Below are positions 11,662 to 20,212 of a stretch of 64,000 bases of DNA, one piece after another; within the stretch, counting starts at the first letter, position 1; each line of letters opens with the position of its first letter. The DNA lies in the NCBI RefSeq assembly GCF_002150035.1, contig NZ_NETS01000007.1, forward strand, positions 248,001-312,000. The letters run 5' to 3'. A model generated the notes under the pieces. The model was not told the origin of the DNA. It ran no database searches and saw nothing but the letters and a program-made list of their open reading frames with translations. This DNA comes from Leptospira venezuelensis. GTDB taxonomy: Bacteria; Spirochaetota; Leptospiria; Leptospirales; Leptospiraceae. A program made the translations under genes and the position numbers.

Positions 11662-11859
11662 ATGGAAGAATACTGCCGCCCGATCCGGATTTCTGAGAGG
11701 AACTACTTTATAGTGGATCTATGTGCCAATTGCGGACATGTGCATCTGCACTTTGAAAATGGCTCTCTGAAAATGGACCTTCATAAGTTGGAGGACCTAC
11801 ATAAAACTGTCCAAGATGCCCATGCTTGGATCTTGGAAGAGCTTGCAGGTTATAATTGA
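11662..11859 (+). CDS. Small CxxC protein of unknown function
   Basis: A 65-residue protein read from the ATG at 11662, which has AGAGG about six bases upstream. The frame is open from 11635, but that ATG lacks a ribosome site. The N-terminal half holds LCANCGHVHLHFENG, a CxxC followed by two histidines that could bind a metal. The C-terminal half is a predicted amphipathic helix (LHKLEDLHKTVQDAHAWILE). It lies just upstream of the hook genes in the same direction, but an inverted repeat at its end suggests a separate transcript. I know no family name. Confidence 0.65.
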   Translation: MEEYCRPIRISERNYFIVDLCANCGHVHLHFENGSLKMDLHKLEDLHKTVQDAHAWILEELAGYN

Positions 11860-11878
11860 GAGTCGGAGTTCCTGCAAG
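11842..11878 (+). terminator. Possible hairpin at the end of the small CxxC gene
   Basis: CTTGCAGG at 11842-11849 pairs perfectly with CCTGCAAG at 11871-11878 around a 21-base loop, and the left arm lies within the last codons of the gene. No run of T follows, so a classical intrinsic terminator is doubtful. The loop and right arm (GTCGGAGTTCCTGCA) also resemble one diverged copy of the 16-bp palindrome that bounds the dispersed repeats. Confidence 0.35.
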
Positions 11879-11982
11879 AGGCGGTTTCAATACGACATAA
11901 TCAAATAAAGGAAGAAGATAATCTTATAATTATATCAAGGAATCTGTAGATCTTTCGATCCTTATACTGCAAGGGGCAAGCT

Positions 11983-13461
11983 ATGCAGATCAGAACGGAA
12001 GGACCAGGCAGAGAAGAAGGATATTCACCGACGGAACCAAAGGTATCTAACGTTTCTGAAAAAGCTTCCGCCCCATCAGTGAGTTTTATGGACCTAATGA
12101 AGTCCATCCAACTTCGCTCTCAAAAGGTTTTGGAAGAAGGGCAGAAGTCTGAGATAAAGGAAGAAAAATCGTCTGAAGTGGAAGAGTCCAAAGAGCCTGA
12201 ATTATTTGTTAGATCCGAAGAGGATGATGTTGAAAAGACTGATTCGGAAGAAGACGAGAATGAGAAATTAGTTCGTCTTTCCGAGAAGAAAGCCCAGAAG
12301 GTCGAGCTAAAAGAAAACAATTCTGACCTTGAAGAAGAGATCGATGCAGAGTTTGAATCAGAAGAATTAGATTCTCCTTTTATTACTCAGATGAGTGTTT
12401 TCTTAGCTGGACTCGAGGCTAAAAAAGAGAAAGAGATCGCAAGCGCTGCAAACCAAGAAGAATCTATATCATTCAAAAAGATCCAAAAACATTCCAAAGA
12501 AGAATTACCTAAGGCAGAACAAAAAGAAGAGTCGGGAAATGTTTCCGTTTTAAAATCTAATCAGACCGAAGAAAAACGCAATCTTAAAGAAACCAAAAAA
12601 ACTCCAGAAAGAGAAAGCCTGGACGAAGGTTTGAAAAATTTGGAAGAAGCACGAAAATTTTCCAAACCAGCAAACGAAGAGAAGATCCTAACCGTATTAA
12701 AAGATTCTCATAAAGAAAATTTTATACCTGAATCCGAGAACTGGAAGATCACCAGAGAGAAAAAACAAGAAACTCTTTCTATGGTTTCCAAAAACCAAGC
12801 GGCAAAAGCGGCTCAGGTCGAAGAAGCTTCCAAGTCAGATACTTCCGGTAAAGGTTCCGGGAACCAGGACTTCTCCCAAAGAAATGGAAATGAAACGACG
12901 TTTACACTCTTAAAAGCAGGGCTTGGTATTGTAGAAAAAAACCAAGAAGTTTCAGGGCAAAATTCCAAACCTTCTAAAACGAACCCGGGATCTACTATGG
13001 ATCGTTCTCAGATGAAGGAAAATTTCCAGAGATTGGTTCAATCAGCAAAATTGAATATAGTCGAGAATGGACGATCGGAAGCAACTCTTAGGTTAAACCC
13101 GAGAGAGTTAGGAAGAGTTTCCTTACGTATTACTGTAGAAGATGATAAGGTCCAAGGTAAAATTTTAGTAGAGTCGGATCAGGTGAGAAAATTATTCGCA
13201 GGTGATCTGGAACAACTTCGCAAAGATTTTAAAGAGCAAGGATTGGATCTCCAATCTTTGATCGTTGAGTCAGAGGATTCATTACGAATGAGTTGGGACG
13301 GACAAAATTCTTCTCAATCATTTGACCAGGAAGGTTGGGGATTTGAAACTTCTGGTTTTTCGAATTCTTCCAATTTGGAAGAAGTTTCAGAAATGGACTC
13401 TATAGAAAATTCAGAATTCGCCGAAAAGAATACTGATAAACGCTTAAACATCTTGGTTTAA
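11983..13461 (+). CDS. fliK: Flagellar hook-length control protein FliK
   Basis: A 492-residue protein. Residues 1-330 are low-complexity and rich in Glu, Lys and Ser, as expected of the extended ruler part. About residues 340-430 form the conserved C-terminal hook-length domain (ATLRLNPRELGRVSLRI, then VQGKILVESDQVRKLF and LQSLIVE). FliK measures the hook and switches export specificity at FlhB. It heads a tight fliK-flgD-flgE block. AGGGG eight bases upstream supports ATG 11983. A TATACT box at 11963-11968 could be a -10 element, but no clear -35 is seen. Confidence 0.9.
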   Translation: MQIRTEGPGREEGYSPTEPKVSNVSEKASAPSVSFMDLMKSIQLRSQKVLEEGQKSEIKEEKSSEVEESKEPELFVRSEEDDVEKTDSEEDENEKLVRLSEKKAQKVELKENNSDLEEEIDAEFESEELDSPFITQMSVFLAGLEAKKEKEIASAANQEESISFKKIQKHSKEELPKAEQKEESGNVSVLKSNQTEEKRNLKETKKTPERESLDEGLKNLEEARKFSKPANEEKILTVLKDSHKENFIPESENWKITREKKQETLSMVSKNQAAKAAQVEEASKSDTSGKGSGNQDFSQRNGNETTFTLLKAGLGIVEKNQEVSGQNSKPSKTNPGSTMDRSQMKENFQRLVQSAKLNIVENGRSEATLRLNPRELGRVSLRITVEDDKVQGKILVESDQVRKLFAGDLEQLRKDFKEQGLDLQSLIVESEDSLRMSWDGQNSSQSFDQEGWGFETSGFSNSSNLEEVSEMDSIENSEFAEKNTDKRLNILV

Positions 13462-13471
13462 GGAGAGGATC

Positions 13472-14197
13472 ATGCCTGAAGCAAACGCAGTTTCTAACGA
13501 AGCTACACGTAGTCGTTATCTCGAAGGAGACAGAAGCTACGATTTAAGGAAGCATTTTGATAAATTGGAGAAAGAAGAAAAGAGTGGTCTCCAAGGAATT
13601 GAAATTCGTTCCACCGCGAAAGCATTAGGAAAAGATGATTTTCTAAAACTATTGATCACTCAACTTTCTTCTCAGGATCCAACCAATCCTGTTAAGGACC
13701 AGGACTTTATCGCTCAGATGGCACAGTTCTCTTCTTTAGAGCAAATGAATAATATTTCGCAAGGGATTGGAAAGATGACCAATCGTCAAAGTTTCTCTCT
13801 TGTAGGTAAGATTGTTTCCGGTCCTGATTTTGTTACCGGAGAAAACGTAGTGGGCACTGCAGGTGCATTGTTCTTTGACGGAGAAGGCAAGTCTTTCGTA
13901 AGAGTGAACGGTAGAACTGTAGAAATCGATGCGATCACTTTGATCACTGATCCTGCAATTATCAATCAGGCAGAAGGACAGCAAGGAGCTTCTGCTCCGA
14001 AGACTGGGACTCCTGGTGTTGTAGGAACTCCTTCAAATGGATCTTCGGGTTCGGTTGGAACTCCTACATCACAATCAATGCAAGCTCAACAATTTCCAGA
14101 AGCATCACAAAGCCAGAATGAATCTAGTTTTGAAGAAACAAGTTCCGGAGCTCCAGGCTGGAGTTTTCCTGGAAAACCGAACGATAGCAATTATTAA
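13472..14197 (+). CDS. flgD: Flagellar hook assembly (capping) protein FlgD
   Basis: A 241-residue FlgD, the scaffold that caps the growing hook during assembly. The diagnostic N-terminal region near residues 50-95 reads DDFLKLLITQLSSQDPTNP then FIAQMAQFSSLEQMNNI. The central part (LVGKIVSGPDFVTGENVVG) resembles the FlgD beta domain. The last 60 residues are a Gly/Ser/Thr/Pro/Gln-rich tail with a repeated VGTP unit. An AGGAGAGG ribosome site precedes the ATG, ten bases after fliK. The tail is unusual; see the finding on palindromes in coding sequence. Confidence 0.93.
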   Translation: MPEANAVSNEATRSRYLEGDRSYDLRKHFDKLEKEEKSGLQGIEIRSTAKALGKDDFLKLLITQLSSQDPTNPVKDQDFIAQMAQFSSLEQMNNISQGIGKMTNRQSFSLVGKIVSGPDFVTGENVVGTAGALFFDGEGKSFVRVNGRTVEIDAITLITDPAIINQAEGQQGASAPKTGTPGVVGTPSNGSSGSVGTPTSQSMQAQQFPEASQSQNESSFEETSSGAPGWSFPGKPNDSNY

Positions 14198-14227
14198 TTA
14201 AATAGAAAATTTCGAGGTATAAGCGCC

Positions 14228-15622
14228 ATGATGAGATCCCTTTATTCAGGAGTTTCCGGTTTAAAAAACCACCAAGTTCGGATGGATGTAATCGGTAACA
14301 ATATTTCTAATGTGAACACCCACGGTTTTAAAACCGAACGTGTTACTTTCCAGGATATGATCTCCCAAGAGTTGAGAGGAGCTTCTGAACCTAAGGAAAA
14401 CATTGGAGGGGTGAACCCTCAACAAGTTGGTCTTGGAGCTTTAATTGCTGCGATCGATAAGATCATGACCCAAGGAGCTTTGCAAACCACGGGTAAAAAT
14501 ACTGACGTGGCAATCTCGGGAGAAGGTTTTTTCATCGTTAAAGATGGAGACAAACAATTCTATACCAGAGCTGGTGCATTTAACTTAGATAAGAATGGTT
14601 ATTATGTAAACCCTGCAAACGGTTTAAAGGTGCAAGGTTGGAATTCCCGCTTAGATGAAAAAGGGAATAAGTATATCAATTCATCCGCTTCTATCGAAGA
14701 CATCGTAATCCCTGTATATTCTAAAGAACCAGCAAGAGCTACTTCCAAGGTTGACTTCAGATCTAACTTGAATTCTTCCGTGCAAGCTGTTCCGCCTGAC
14801 GCAACTCCGGAAGAGATCACTGCTATGATCAATGATCCGGATCCAAAGGCGAGACGAGGACATGTAACTACTATTAAAGTTTTCGATGACCAGGGTGCTG
14901 AGAGAGAATTCAAAATGGAATTCTATAAAGTGCGCGAGAATACTTGGAAAGCGAGAACCTCCTTGACTGACTCTACTCAGCTTTCAGTAGATGTTGCAGC
15001 AACTGGTGGACAAAATACTCAAATGCCTGGACTCACTGAACTTGAGTTCGGATTTACTCCTGATGGAAAGATCGTTTATGTTTCTGACGGAACGGACGTG
15101 ATGAACACAGGAAAATTAAATGCAAAAGTTTCGTTCAAACTTCCTGGCAATCCGCAAGTTCAAAGTTTTGATCTTGCTTTAGGTGAGGCTGGAATGGTGG
15201 ACGGGATTACTCAATTCTCTTCCGACTTTACCACCAAAGCTGTGAAACAAGACGGATATACTATGGGATATCTAGAGTCCTTCTCTATTGATAATTCAGG
15301 AACTGTTACGGGAGTTTATTCCAACGGGATCAAACAACCTTTAGCAAGAATTGCAACTGCAGTTTTTAATAACCCAGCTGGTTTGGATAAGGCAGGGGAT
15401 ACAATGTTCGCATTCTCTAATAACTCAGGGGAACCTTTGATTGGAGAAGCTGGCATCGCAGGTAGAGGGAAGATCAACGCAGGTCTATTAGAAATGTCGA
15501 ATGTGGATCTTTCCGATCAGTTTACTGATATGATCGTTACTCAAAGAGGTTTCCAAGCGAACTCCAGGACGATCACTACTACAGACCAAATGTTACAGGA
15601 AGTCCTGGGTCTGAAACGTTAA
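14228..15622 (+). CDS. flgE: Flagellar hook protein FlgE
   Basis: A 464-residue FlgE, which polymerises into the periplasmic flagellar hook. The N-terminal rod/hook signature (MRSLYSGVSGLKNHQVRMD, then VIGNNISNVNTHGFK) and the C-terminal coiled segment (LSDQFTDMIVTQRGFQANSR, then TTTDQMLQEVLGLKR) are typical. GAGG ten bases upstream supports the first of two adjacent ATGs. The whole protein contains no cysteine. Counting from the second Met, Lys165 is present but residue 178 is Ser (FRSNLN), whereas Treponema denticola FlgE has Cys178, which forms the lysinoalanine cross-link. The gene ends the hook block and is followed by a terminator. Confidence 0.96.
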   Translation: MMRSLYSGVSGLKNHQVRMDVIGNNISNVNTHGFKTERVTFQDMISQELRGASEPKENIGGVNPQQVGLGALIAAIDKIMTQGALQTTGKNTDVAISGEGFFIVKDGDKQFYTRAGAFNLDKNGYYVNPANGLKVQGWNSRLDEKGNKYINSSASIEDIVIPVYSKEPARATSKVDFRSNLNSSVQAVPPDATPEEITAMINDPDPKARRGHVTTIKVFDDQGAEREFKMEFYKVRENTWKARTSLTDSTQLSVDVAATGGQNTQMPGLTELEFGFTPDGKIVYVSDGTDVMNTGKLNAKVSFKLPGNPQVQSFDLALGEAGMVDGITQFSSDFTTKAVKQDGYTMGYLESFSIDNSGTVTGVYSNGIKQPLARIATAVFNNPAGLDKAGDTMFAFSNNSGEPLIGEAGIAGRGKINAGLLEMSNVDLSDQFTDMIVTQRGFQANSRTITTTDQMLQEVLGLKR

Positions 15623-15655
15623 TCGTTAACTTAGATCTCCTATTCATTTTGTTTG

Positions 15656-15687
15656 CGCCCGTTGGATACTTTCCTTCGGGCGTTTTT
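15656..15687 (+). terminator. Rho-independent terminator after flgE
   Basis: CGCCCG at 15656-15661 pairs with CGGGCG at 15677-15682 around a 15-base loop, and is followed by TTTTTCTTTT. It lies 34 bases past the flgE stop and closes the fliK-flgD-flgE transcript. Confidence 0.8.
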
Positions 15688-15780
15688 CTTTTGCAAATCG
15701 CTTAAGAACATATTTCAGATTGCAGTATCTATTTCCATCTACTTAGCTTGTTTTTTTACATTATACCAGAGACTAACGCA

Positions 15781-18132
15781 GTGAGAGAAAAAAAGAAAAA
15801 AGTCAGAACAAAAAGCAAATCCGAAGGAAAGAACAGTCGTTTTGGATCTATATTCTCGGCCAACCAGGAATTGTTCCGGGACTGGAACCAGGAAGAAACC
15901 TCATCGTTTGCGGGACTTTTCGAATATAAATCCATAAATTCGGGCACAGTTCTAATTGCTTCAGAAAAATCTTCCACCTGGTTCTATTTTCTCTTAGAGG
16001 GAAAATGTGAAGAATTTACCAAGGCTTCTTCTGGAGAGGAGTTGATGATCCGAAGTTTGGGACCTGCTTCACATTTTGGAGAGGCTGGGTTCTTCCATTG
16101 GAAAGAAGGGAAATTCGGAGTAAGAACCGAAACTGACTCCAAACTTTTGAGAATCAGCACTAAGAATTGGCATAAATGGGAAGCTGAAAATCCAGAAACT
16201 TCTAAACGTTGGAAGGAAAGATTAGAGACTAAAAGATTTTTCAGAATGGCGTCTTATGAACCTAGTCATAAGGAACTGTTAGGATTTATTTCTAATCTAG
16301 AATTATTATTTCACATAGACCGTAGAAAGATAGGGGAATTGACTCCGTATTTGAGATGGTTATATGTCCCGGGTGGAGAAAGACTTATGCTCCAGGGGGA
16401 GCCTGGAAATTCACTTTTTGTAATATTATCTGGAAGATTTAGATATAGTGTTTCCGACGACCAAGGAAATATCACTGGCGAAGGAGAATTTGCCAAAGGT
16501 GATATTATCGGAGAGATGTCACTACTTACCGGAGAGCCCCGTTCTGCTTCCGTATATGCAGTTCGTTCTTCTCAAGTAATTCAAATTTCCAGAAATGGTT
16601 TTAGAAAATTTATCTCCGAATCTCCTGAAGCTTTATTTCACGTGACTGAAACAATTGCCAGGAGGCTTGGACAAAAGAATAAGGAATCTTCCCGCTTTGG
16701 TAGAAAAGTTCATACTATTGCATTGGTCCCGGTTACAGAAGGATTTCCTCTCAGACATTTTTCAAACGAACTTTCTAAATCCTTAAAATCGTTCGGTTCT
16801 GCGCTTCCTGTTAACGAGGAAAAACTTTCTAAATTTTTAAAAGATAAGAAGATACATCAGAAAAATGGAATGCGTTTTGGGATTCCTGATATTCTTTCTT
16901 GGTTTGGAGGATTAGAGAAAGAATACGATAACGTAGTCTTTGAAGTAGCTCCTTCTGGAGATCCGCTTTGGACGGAAGCAAGTCTTAGACAGGCGGATCG
17001 TATCCTTCTTCTTAGCGAAGCAGGAAGACCAATATTAAAAAATTCTTATTCTTGGAATCTGATCCAAGGAGAAAGCCTGGGTGAAACCACAAAAGAATCT
17101 GTAATCTATTTGGAGGATTCTTATAATCGTTGGGAAGAATTGGAAAATACCCTACATGAATTGCCTGGCCAAAAACTTATCTTAAGAAAGGACAGGGCAG
17201 GAGAATTTGATCGTATCGCAAGAAGATTGGAGAGCAGGTCTGTTGGAGTTGCTCTTTCCGGTGGAGGAGCAAAGGGCTTCGCACATTTAGGATTACTCAG
17301 ATCCTTAACGGAAGCAGGTATACCGATCGATCTGATCGGAGGTACAAGTTCAGGTTCGATCATGGCCGGACTATTTGCAATGGGGTATGGATTTGACGAA
17401 TCTCTCCGGTTGATTAAAGAGGTTTGGATTGAAGCAAAACTTACCAGAGATTATACTCTTCCGTTTGTTTCCATTCTTAGAGGTGCCAGATATTCCAGGG
17501 CCATCAAAGAATTTTTTGGAAATAGAAAGATAGAAACTCTATTGGTTCCTTTTTTAGCAGTGGCTTGTGACCTTACGAATTCAAAGCCGAAAGTATTCGA
17601 AGAGGGAGAAGTTTGGAAAGCAATTAGAGCTAGTACTTCTATACCTGGAATTTTTCCTCCGTTTTTCACTGACGGTGCTTTGTATGTGGATGGAGGTCTT
17701 TGGGATAATCTTCCTGGTTCTTTAGTTAGAAGGAAGGGGGCAGATGTTTTGATCTCTGTGGACTTAGGAGCAGGCTCTCAACCGAATAAAGACCAAACTT
17801 ATGGATTATTAGTTGAGTCCAGATTTCCTGGAGAAGGACCTTCTGCCATTAAACTTTTAGGAAATCAGTTTATGAAAAAGGAAGATAGATATTCTTTCCC
17901 TCATATAGGTGAGTTGTTTATGAGATCTATGTTATTATCCAGTCGAAATAATCTTCTTAAAACAAAAGAAAATTCTGATATATTCGTCGAATTGCCTGTG
18001 AGAGATTTTTCTACATTCGATTGGGATGAATACAAAAGATTATATGAGATAGGCTACGAACATTCTCAAAAATCCGTAAAGGACTGGGCCAAGACTATTA
18101 AAGATAAAGTATATTCAGAAAGGAAGAATTAG
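15781..18132 (+). CDS. NTE-like patatin phospholipase with cyclic-nucleotide-binding domains
   Basis: A protein of about 783 residues; numbering below counts from the frame opening at TTG 15748. Two consecutive cNMP-binding-like domains lie at about 45-160 and 185-320; the second is better preserved (GDIIGEMSLLTGEPRSASVYA). A linker leads to a patatin hydrolase domain from about 500. It has the oxyanion loop GGGAKG (505-510), nucleophile Ser534 in GTSSG and Asp648 in DGG, so the Ser-Asp dyad is intact. The architecture matches neuropathy target esterase and bacterial relatives, which hydrolyse lysophospholipids. GTG 15781 is preferred because TTG 15748 lacks any ribosome site. Whether cAMP binds cannot be told. 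Confidence 0.85.
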   Translation: MREKKKKVRTKSKSEGKNSRFGSIFSANQELFRDWNQEETSSFAGLFEYKSINSGTVLIASEKSSTWFYFLLEGKCEEFTKASSGEELMIRSLGPASHFGEAGFFHWKEGKFGVRTETDSKLLRISTKNWHKWEAENPETSKRWKERLETKRFFRMASYEPSHKELLGFISNLELLFHIDRRKIGELTPYLRWLYVPGGERLMLQGEPGNSLFVILSGRFRYSVSDDQGNITGEGEFAKGDIIGEMSLLTGEPRSASVYAVRSSQVIQISRNGFRKFISESPEALFHVTETIARRLGQKNKESSRFGRKVHTIALVPVTEGFPLRHFSNELSKSLKSFGSALPVNEEKLSKFLKDKKIHQKNGMRFGIPDILSWFGGLEKEYDNVVFEVAPSGDPLWTEASLRQADRILLLSEAGRPILKNSYSWNLIQGESLGETTKESVIYLEDSYNRWEELENTLHELPGQKLILRKDRAGEFDRIARRLESRSVGVALSGGGAKGFAHLGLLRSLTEAGIPIDLIGGTSSGSIMAGLFAMGYGFDESLRLIKEVWIEAKLTRDYTLPFVSILRGARYSRAIKEFFGNRKIETLLVPFLAVACDLTNSKPKVFEEGEVWKAIRASTSIPGIFPPFFTDGALYVDGGLWDNLPGSLVRRKGADVLISVDLGAGSQPNKDQTYGLLVESRFPGEGPSAIKLLGNQFMKKEDRYSFPHIGELFMRSMLLSSRNNLLKTKENSDIFVELPVRDFSTFDWDEYKRLYEIGYEHSQKSVKDWAKTIKDKVYSERKN

Positions 18133-18227
18133 ACCAAACGGCGTTTTTGGAAGGATTGCTCGATGCCAAAACTTGAAAAAAACTCCTTTTCACGATTTTA
18201 AAAGATGCTTAGGATGGGATAATCAGG

Positions 18228-20210
18228 ATGGAATCCAAGTTTAAGCAATACATCGTAACGGATTCCGCGACTCTTGCTGGAAGACTTTCGATCCTCCGCA
18301 CCAAGATGACGGCTGAGCTAATCAATCTGAAAGACTTTTTTGAGTCTACAGAGATTAGAGACACTCCTCAATTCGTAGACGTTTTATTTTATATCTCCGA
18401 CAAAACATTAGAGTTGGAGCATAGTAAGATCAGGGAACAGTTAAGAATGAATCCTTTGATCCTGGCCAGGTTCATTTTGAACGCTGATCTAGGTTATGAA
18501 GGTTATAAAAATACCGAGATCGAAGATGATCTGATCTTTGGAATATTACCTGAGATTACATCCGACCTTTATCTTTCTAAAACATTTGCGAACGGGTTTT
18601 TGCATCTGCATATGATTACCGATCAGTTTGATCTATTGCATAAGATCAATACTGCAAAATACGAGATCAATCGACTGACTCGGATCGGTATCAGTTTAGC
18701 TAACGAAAAAGATTTCGATAAACTTCTCAGAGAGATCTTATACAGCGCACGAGAAATTTGTAATGCCGATTCAGGTTCCTTGTATCTTGTAGAGCAAGAC
18801 GATATTGGATTTGTCAGAAATTTACGTTTTAAAATTTCTGCATTGAGTATCGATACAGAAGAGTTCATTCTTCCTATTAATAAATCCAGTATTGCAGGTT
18901 ATGTTGCCGAGACCGGTAAGGTTCTGAACATACAAGATGTTTACGATTTACCGGAGGATGCCGAATTCTTCTTTAATAATAATTTCGATATATTATCGAA
19001 TTATCATACAAAGTCCATGCTGGTTGTTCCTATGAAAGGTCATAGGGGAGATGTAGTAGGTGTTCTTCAGCTCATTAACCGCAAAAGGAATTTTAGCCAA
19101 AAATTAACTGTGGAACAAATGAAAGGAGATGAGATCCAGCCTTTCGACGATTATTCCACACAATTGGTTCTTGGAGTCGCAGGGCAAGCAGCTGTAGCAA
19201 TCCAAAACAATTATCTATTAAGAGAGATTGAGACATTATTCGAAGGATTTGTGACCGCATCCGTAAACGCGATTGAAGCCAGGGATCCAACCACAAGTGG
19301 TCACTCTTTCAGAGTTGCTGTGTTGACAGTCGGACTTGCTGAAACATTGGATCGAGTGGATTTCGGAAAATATAAGGAAACTAAATTTTCCAAAGAACAG
19401 CTTAAAGAGATCCGATATGCTTCTTTACTTCATGATTTCGGAAAAGTTGGGGTTAGAGAAAAAGTTTTAGTAAAGGCCAAAAAACTAGAAGATCTGGAGA
19501 TCGGTCTGATTGACTGGAGATTCCGCTACTTAAAGAAAGATTTCGAATCTAAATTGAACTTAAGAAAAGTAGAATATTTAAAAAAACATGGACCCACAGG
19601 GTACATGGATTTTGAAAAAGCGATAGAGTTCGAGTTTAGTGAAGAATGTAAAAGACTTACCTCTATGTTCCAGATTATCAGCCAAAGCAATGAGCCTTCT
19701 ATTTTAGAAGAGGCGAATTCTCAATTTTTAGAAGAGATCGCAAAGATGCAATACATCACCACCGAGGGAGAAAATGTGGAACTGATCTCTCCTTATGAGT
19801 TTGGGTTTCTAACTATCAAAAAAGGTTCTCTCGATTTTGATGAAAGAAAAGAAATTGAGTCCCATGTAGAGCATACATTCCAGTTCCTGAGTAAGATCCC
19901 CTGGACAAATGATCTAAAAATGGTTCCAACCATTGCTCATGCCCACCATGAAAAATTAAATGGAACTGGATATCCCAGAGGTCTTTCTGGGGAAGATATT
20001 CCAATCCAATCTAGGATCATGACTATCTCGGACATATTTGACGCGTTAACAGATCAAGATAGACCTTATAAGAAAGCAGTTCCAGTAGATCGAGCCTTGG
20101 ATATTTTAGAAATGGAAGCCAAGGAAAATCATTTAGATGGAGATCTATTAAAAGTATTCGTAGAATCTAAGGTCTGGGAAAAATTAAACCACCAAGGACA
20201 TATTAGATAA
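18228..20210 (+). CDS. GAF plus HD-GYP domain protein (probable c-di-GMP phosphodiesterase)
   Basis: A 660-residue cytoplasmic protein. Residues 1-140 are of unknown fold, about 150-330 form a GAF sensor domain (DSGSLYLVEQ, SIAGYVAETGKVLNI, SMLVVPMKG) and 335-640 an HD-GYP domain. Catalytic residues are present: His359 (TSGHSFRV), His402-Asp403 (LLHDFGK), His573-His574 (HAHHE) and Gly581-Tyr-Pro583 (GTGYPRGL), followed by SDIFDALTDQDRPY. The expected reaction is hydrolysis of cyclic-di-GMP. About 110 extra residues, mostly helical and charged, separate HD from HHE. It ends two bases from the convergent murD stop. Confidence 0.88.
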   Translation: MESKFKQYIVTDSATLAGRLSILRTKMTAELINLKDFFESTEIRDTPQFVDVLFYISDKTLELEHSKIREQLRMNPLILARFILNADLGYEGYKNTEIEDDLIFGILPEITSDLYLSKTFANGFLHLHMITDQFDLLHKINTAKYEINRLTRIGISLANEKDFDKLLREILYSAREICNADSGSLYLVEQDDIGFVRNLRFKISALSIDTEEFILPINKSSIAGYVAETGKVLNIQDVYDLPEDAEFFFNNNFDILSNYHTKSMLVVPMKGHRGDVVGVLQLINRKRNFSQKLTVEQMKGDEIQPFDDYSTQLVLGVAGQAAVAIQNNYLLREIETLFEGFVTASVNAIEARDPTTSGHSFRVAVLTVGLAETLDRVDFGKYKETKFSKEQLKEIRYASLLHDFGKVGVREKVLVKAKKLEDLEIGLIDWRFRYLKKDFESKLNLRKVEYLKKHGPTGYMDFEKAIEFEFSEECKRLTSMFQIISQSNEPSILEEANSQFLEEIAKMQYITTEGENVELISPYEFGFLTIKKGSLDFDERKEIESHVEHTFQFLSKIPWTNDLKMVPTIAHAHHEKLNGTGYPRGLSGEDIPIQSRIMTISDIFDALTDQDRPYKKAVPVDRALDILEMEAKENHLDGDLLKVFVESKVWEKLNHQGHIR

Positions 20211-20212
20211 AT

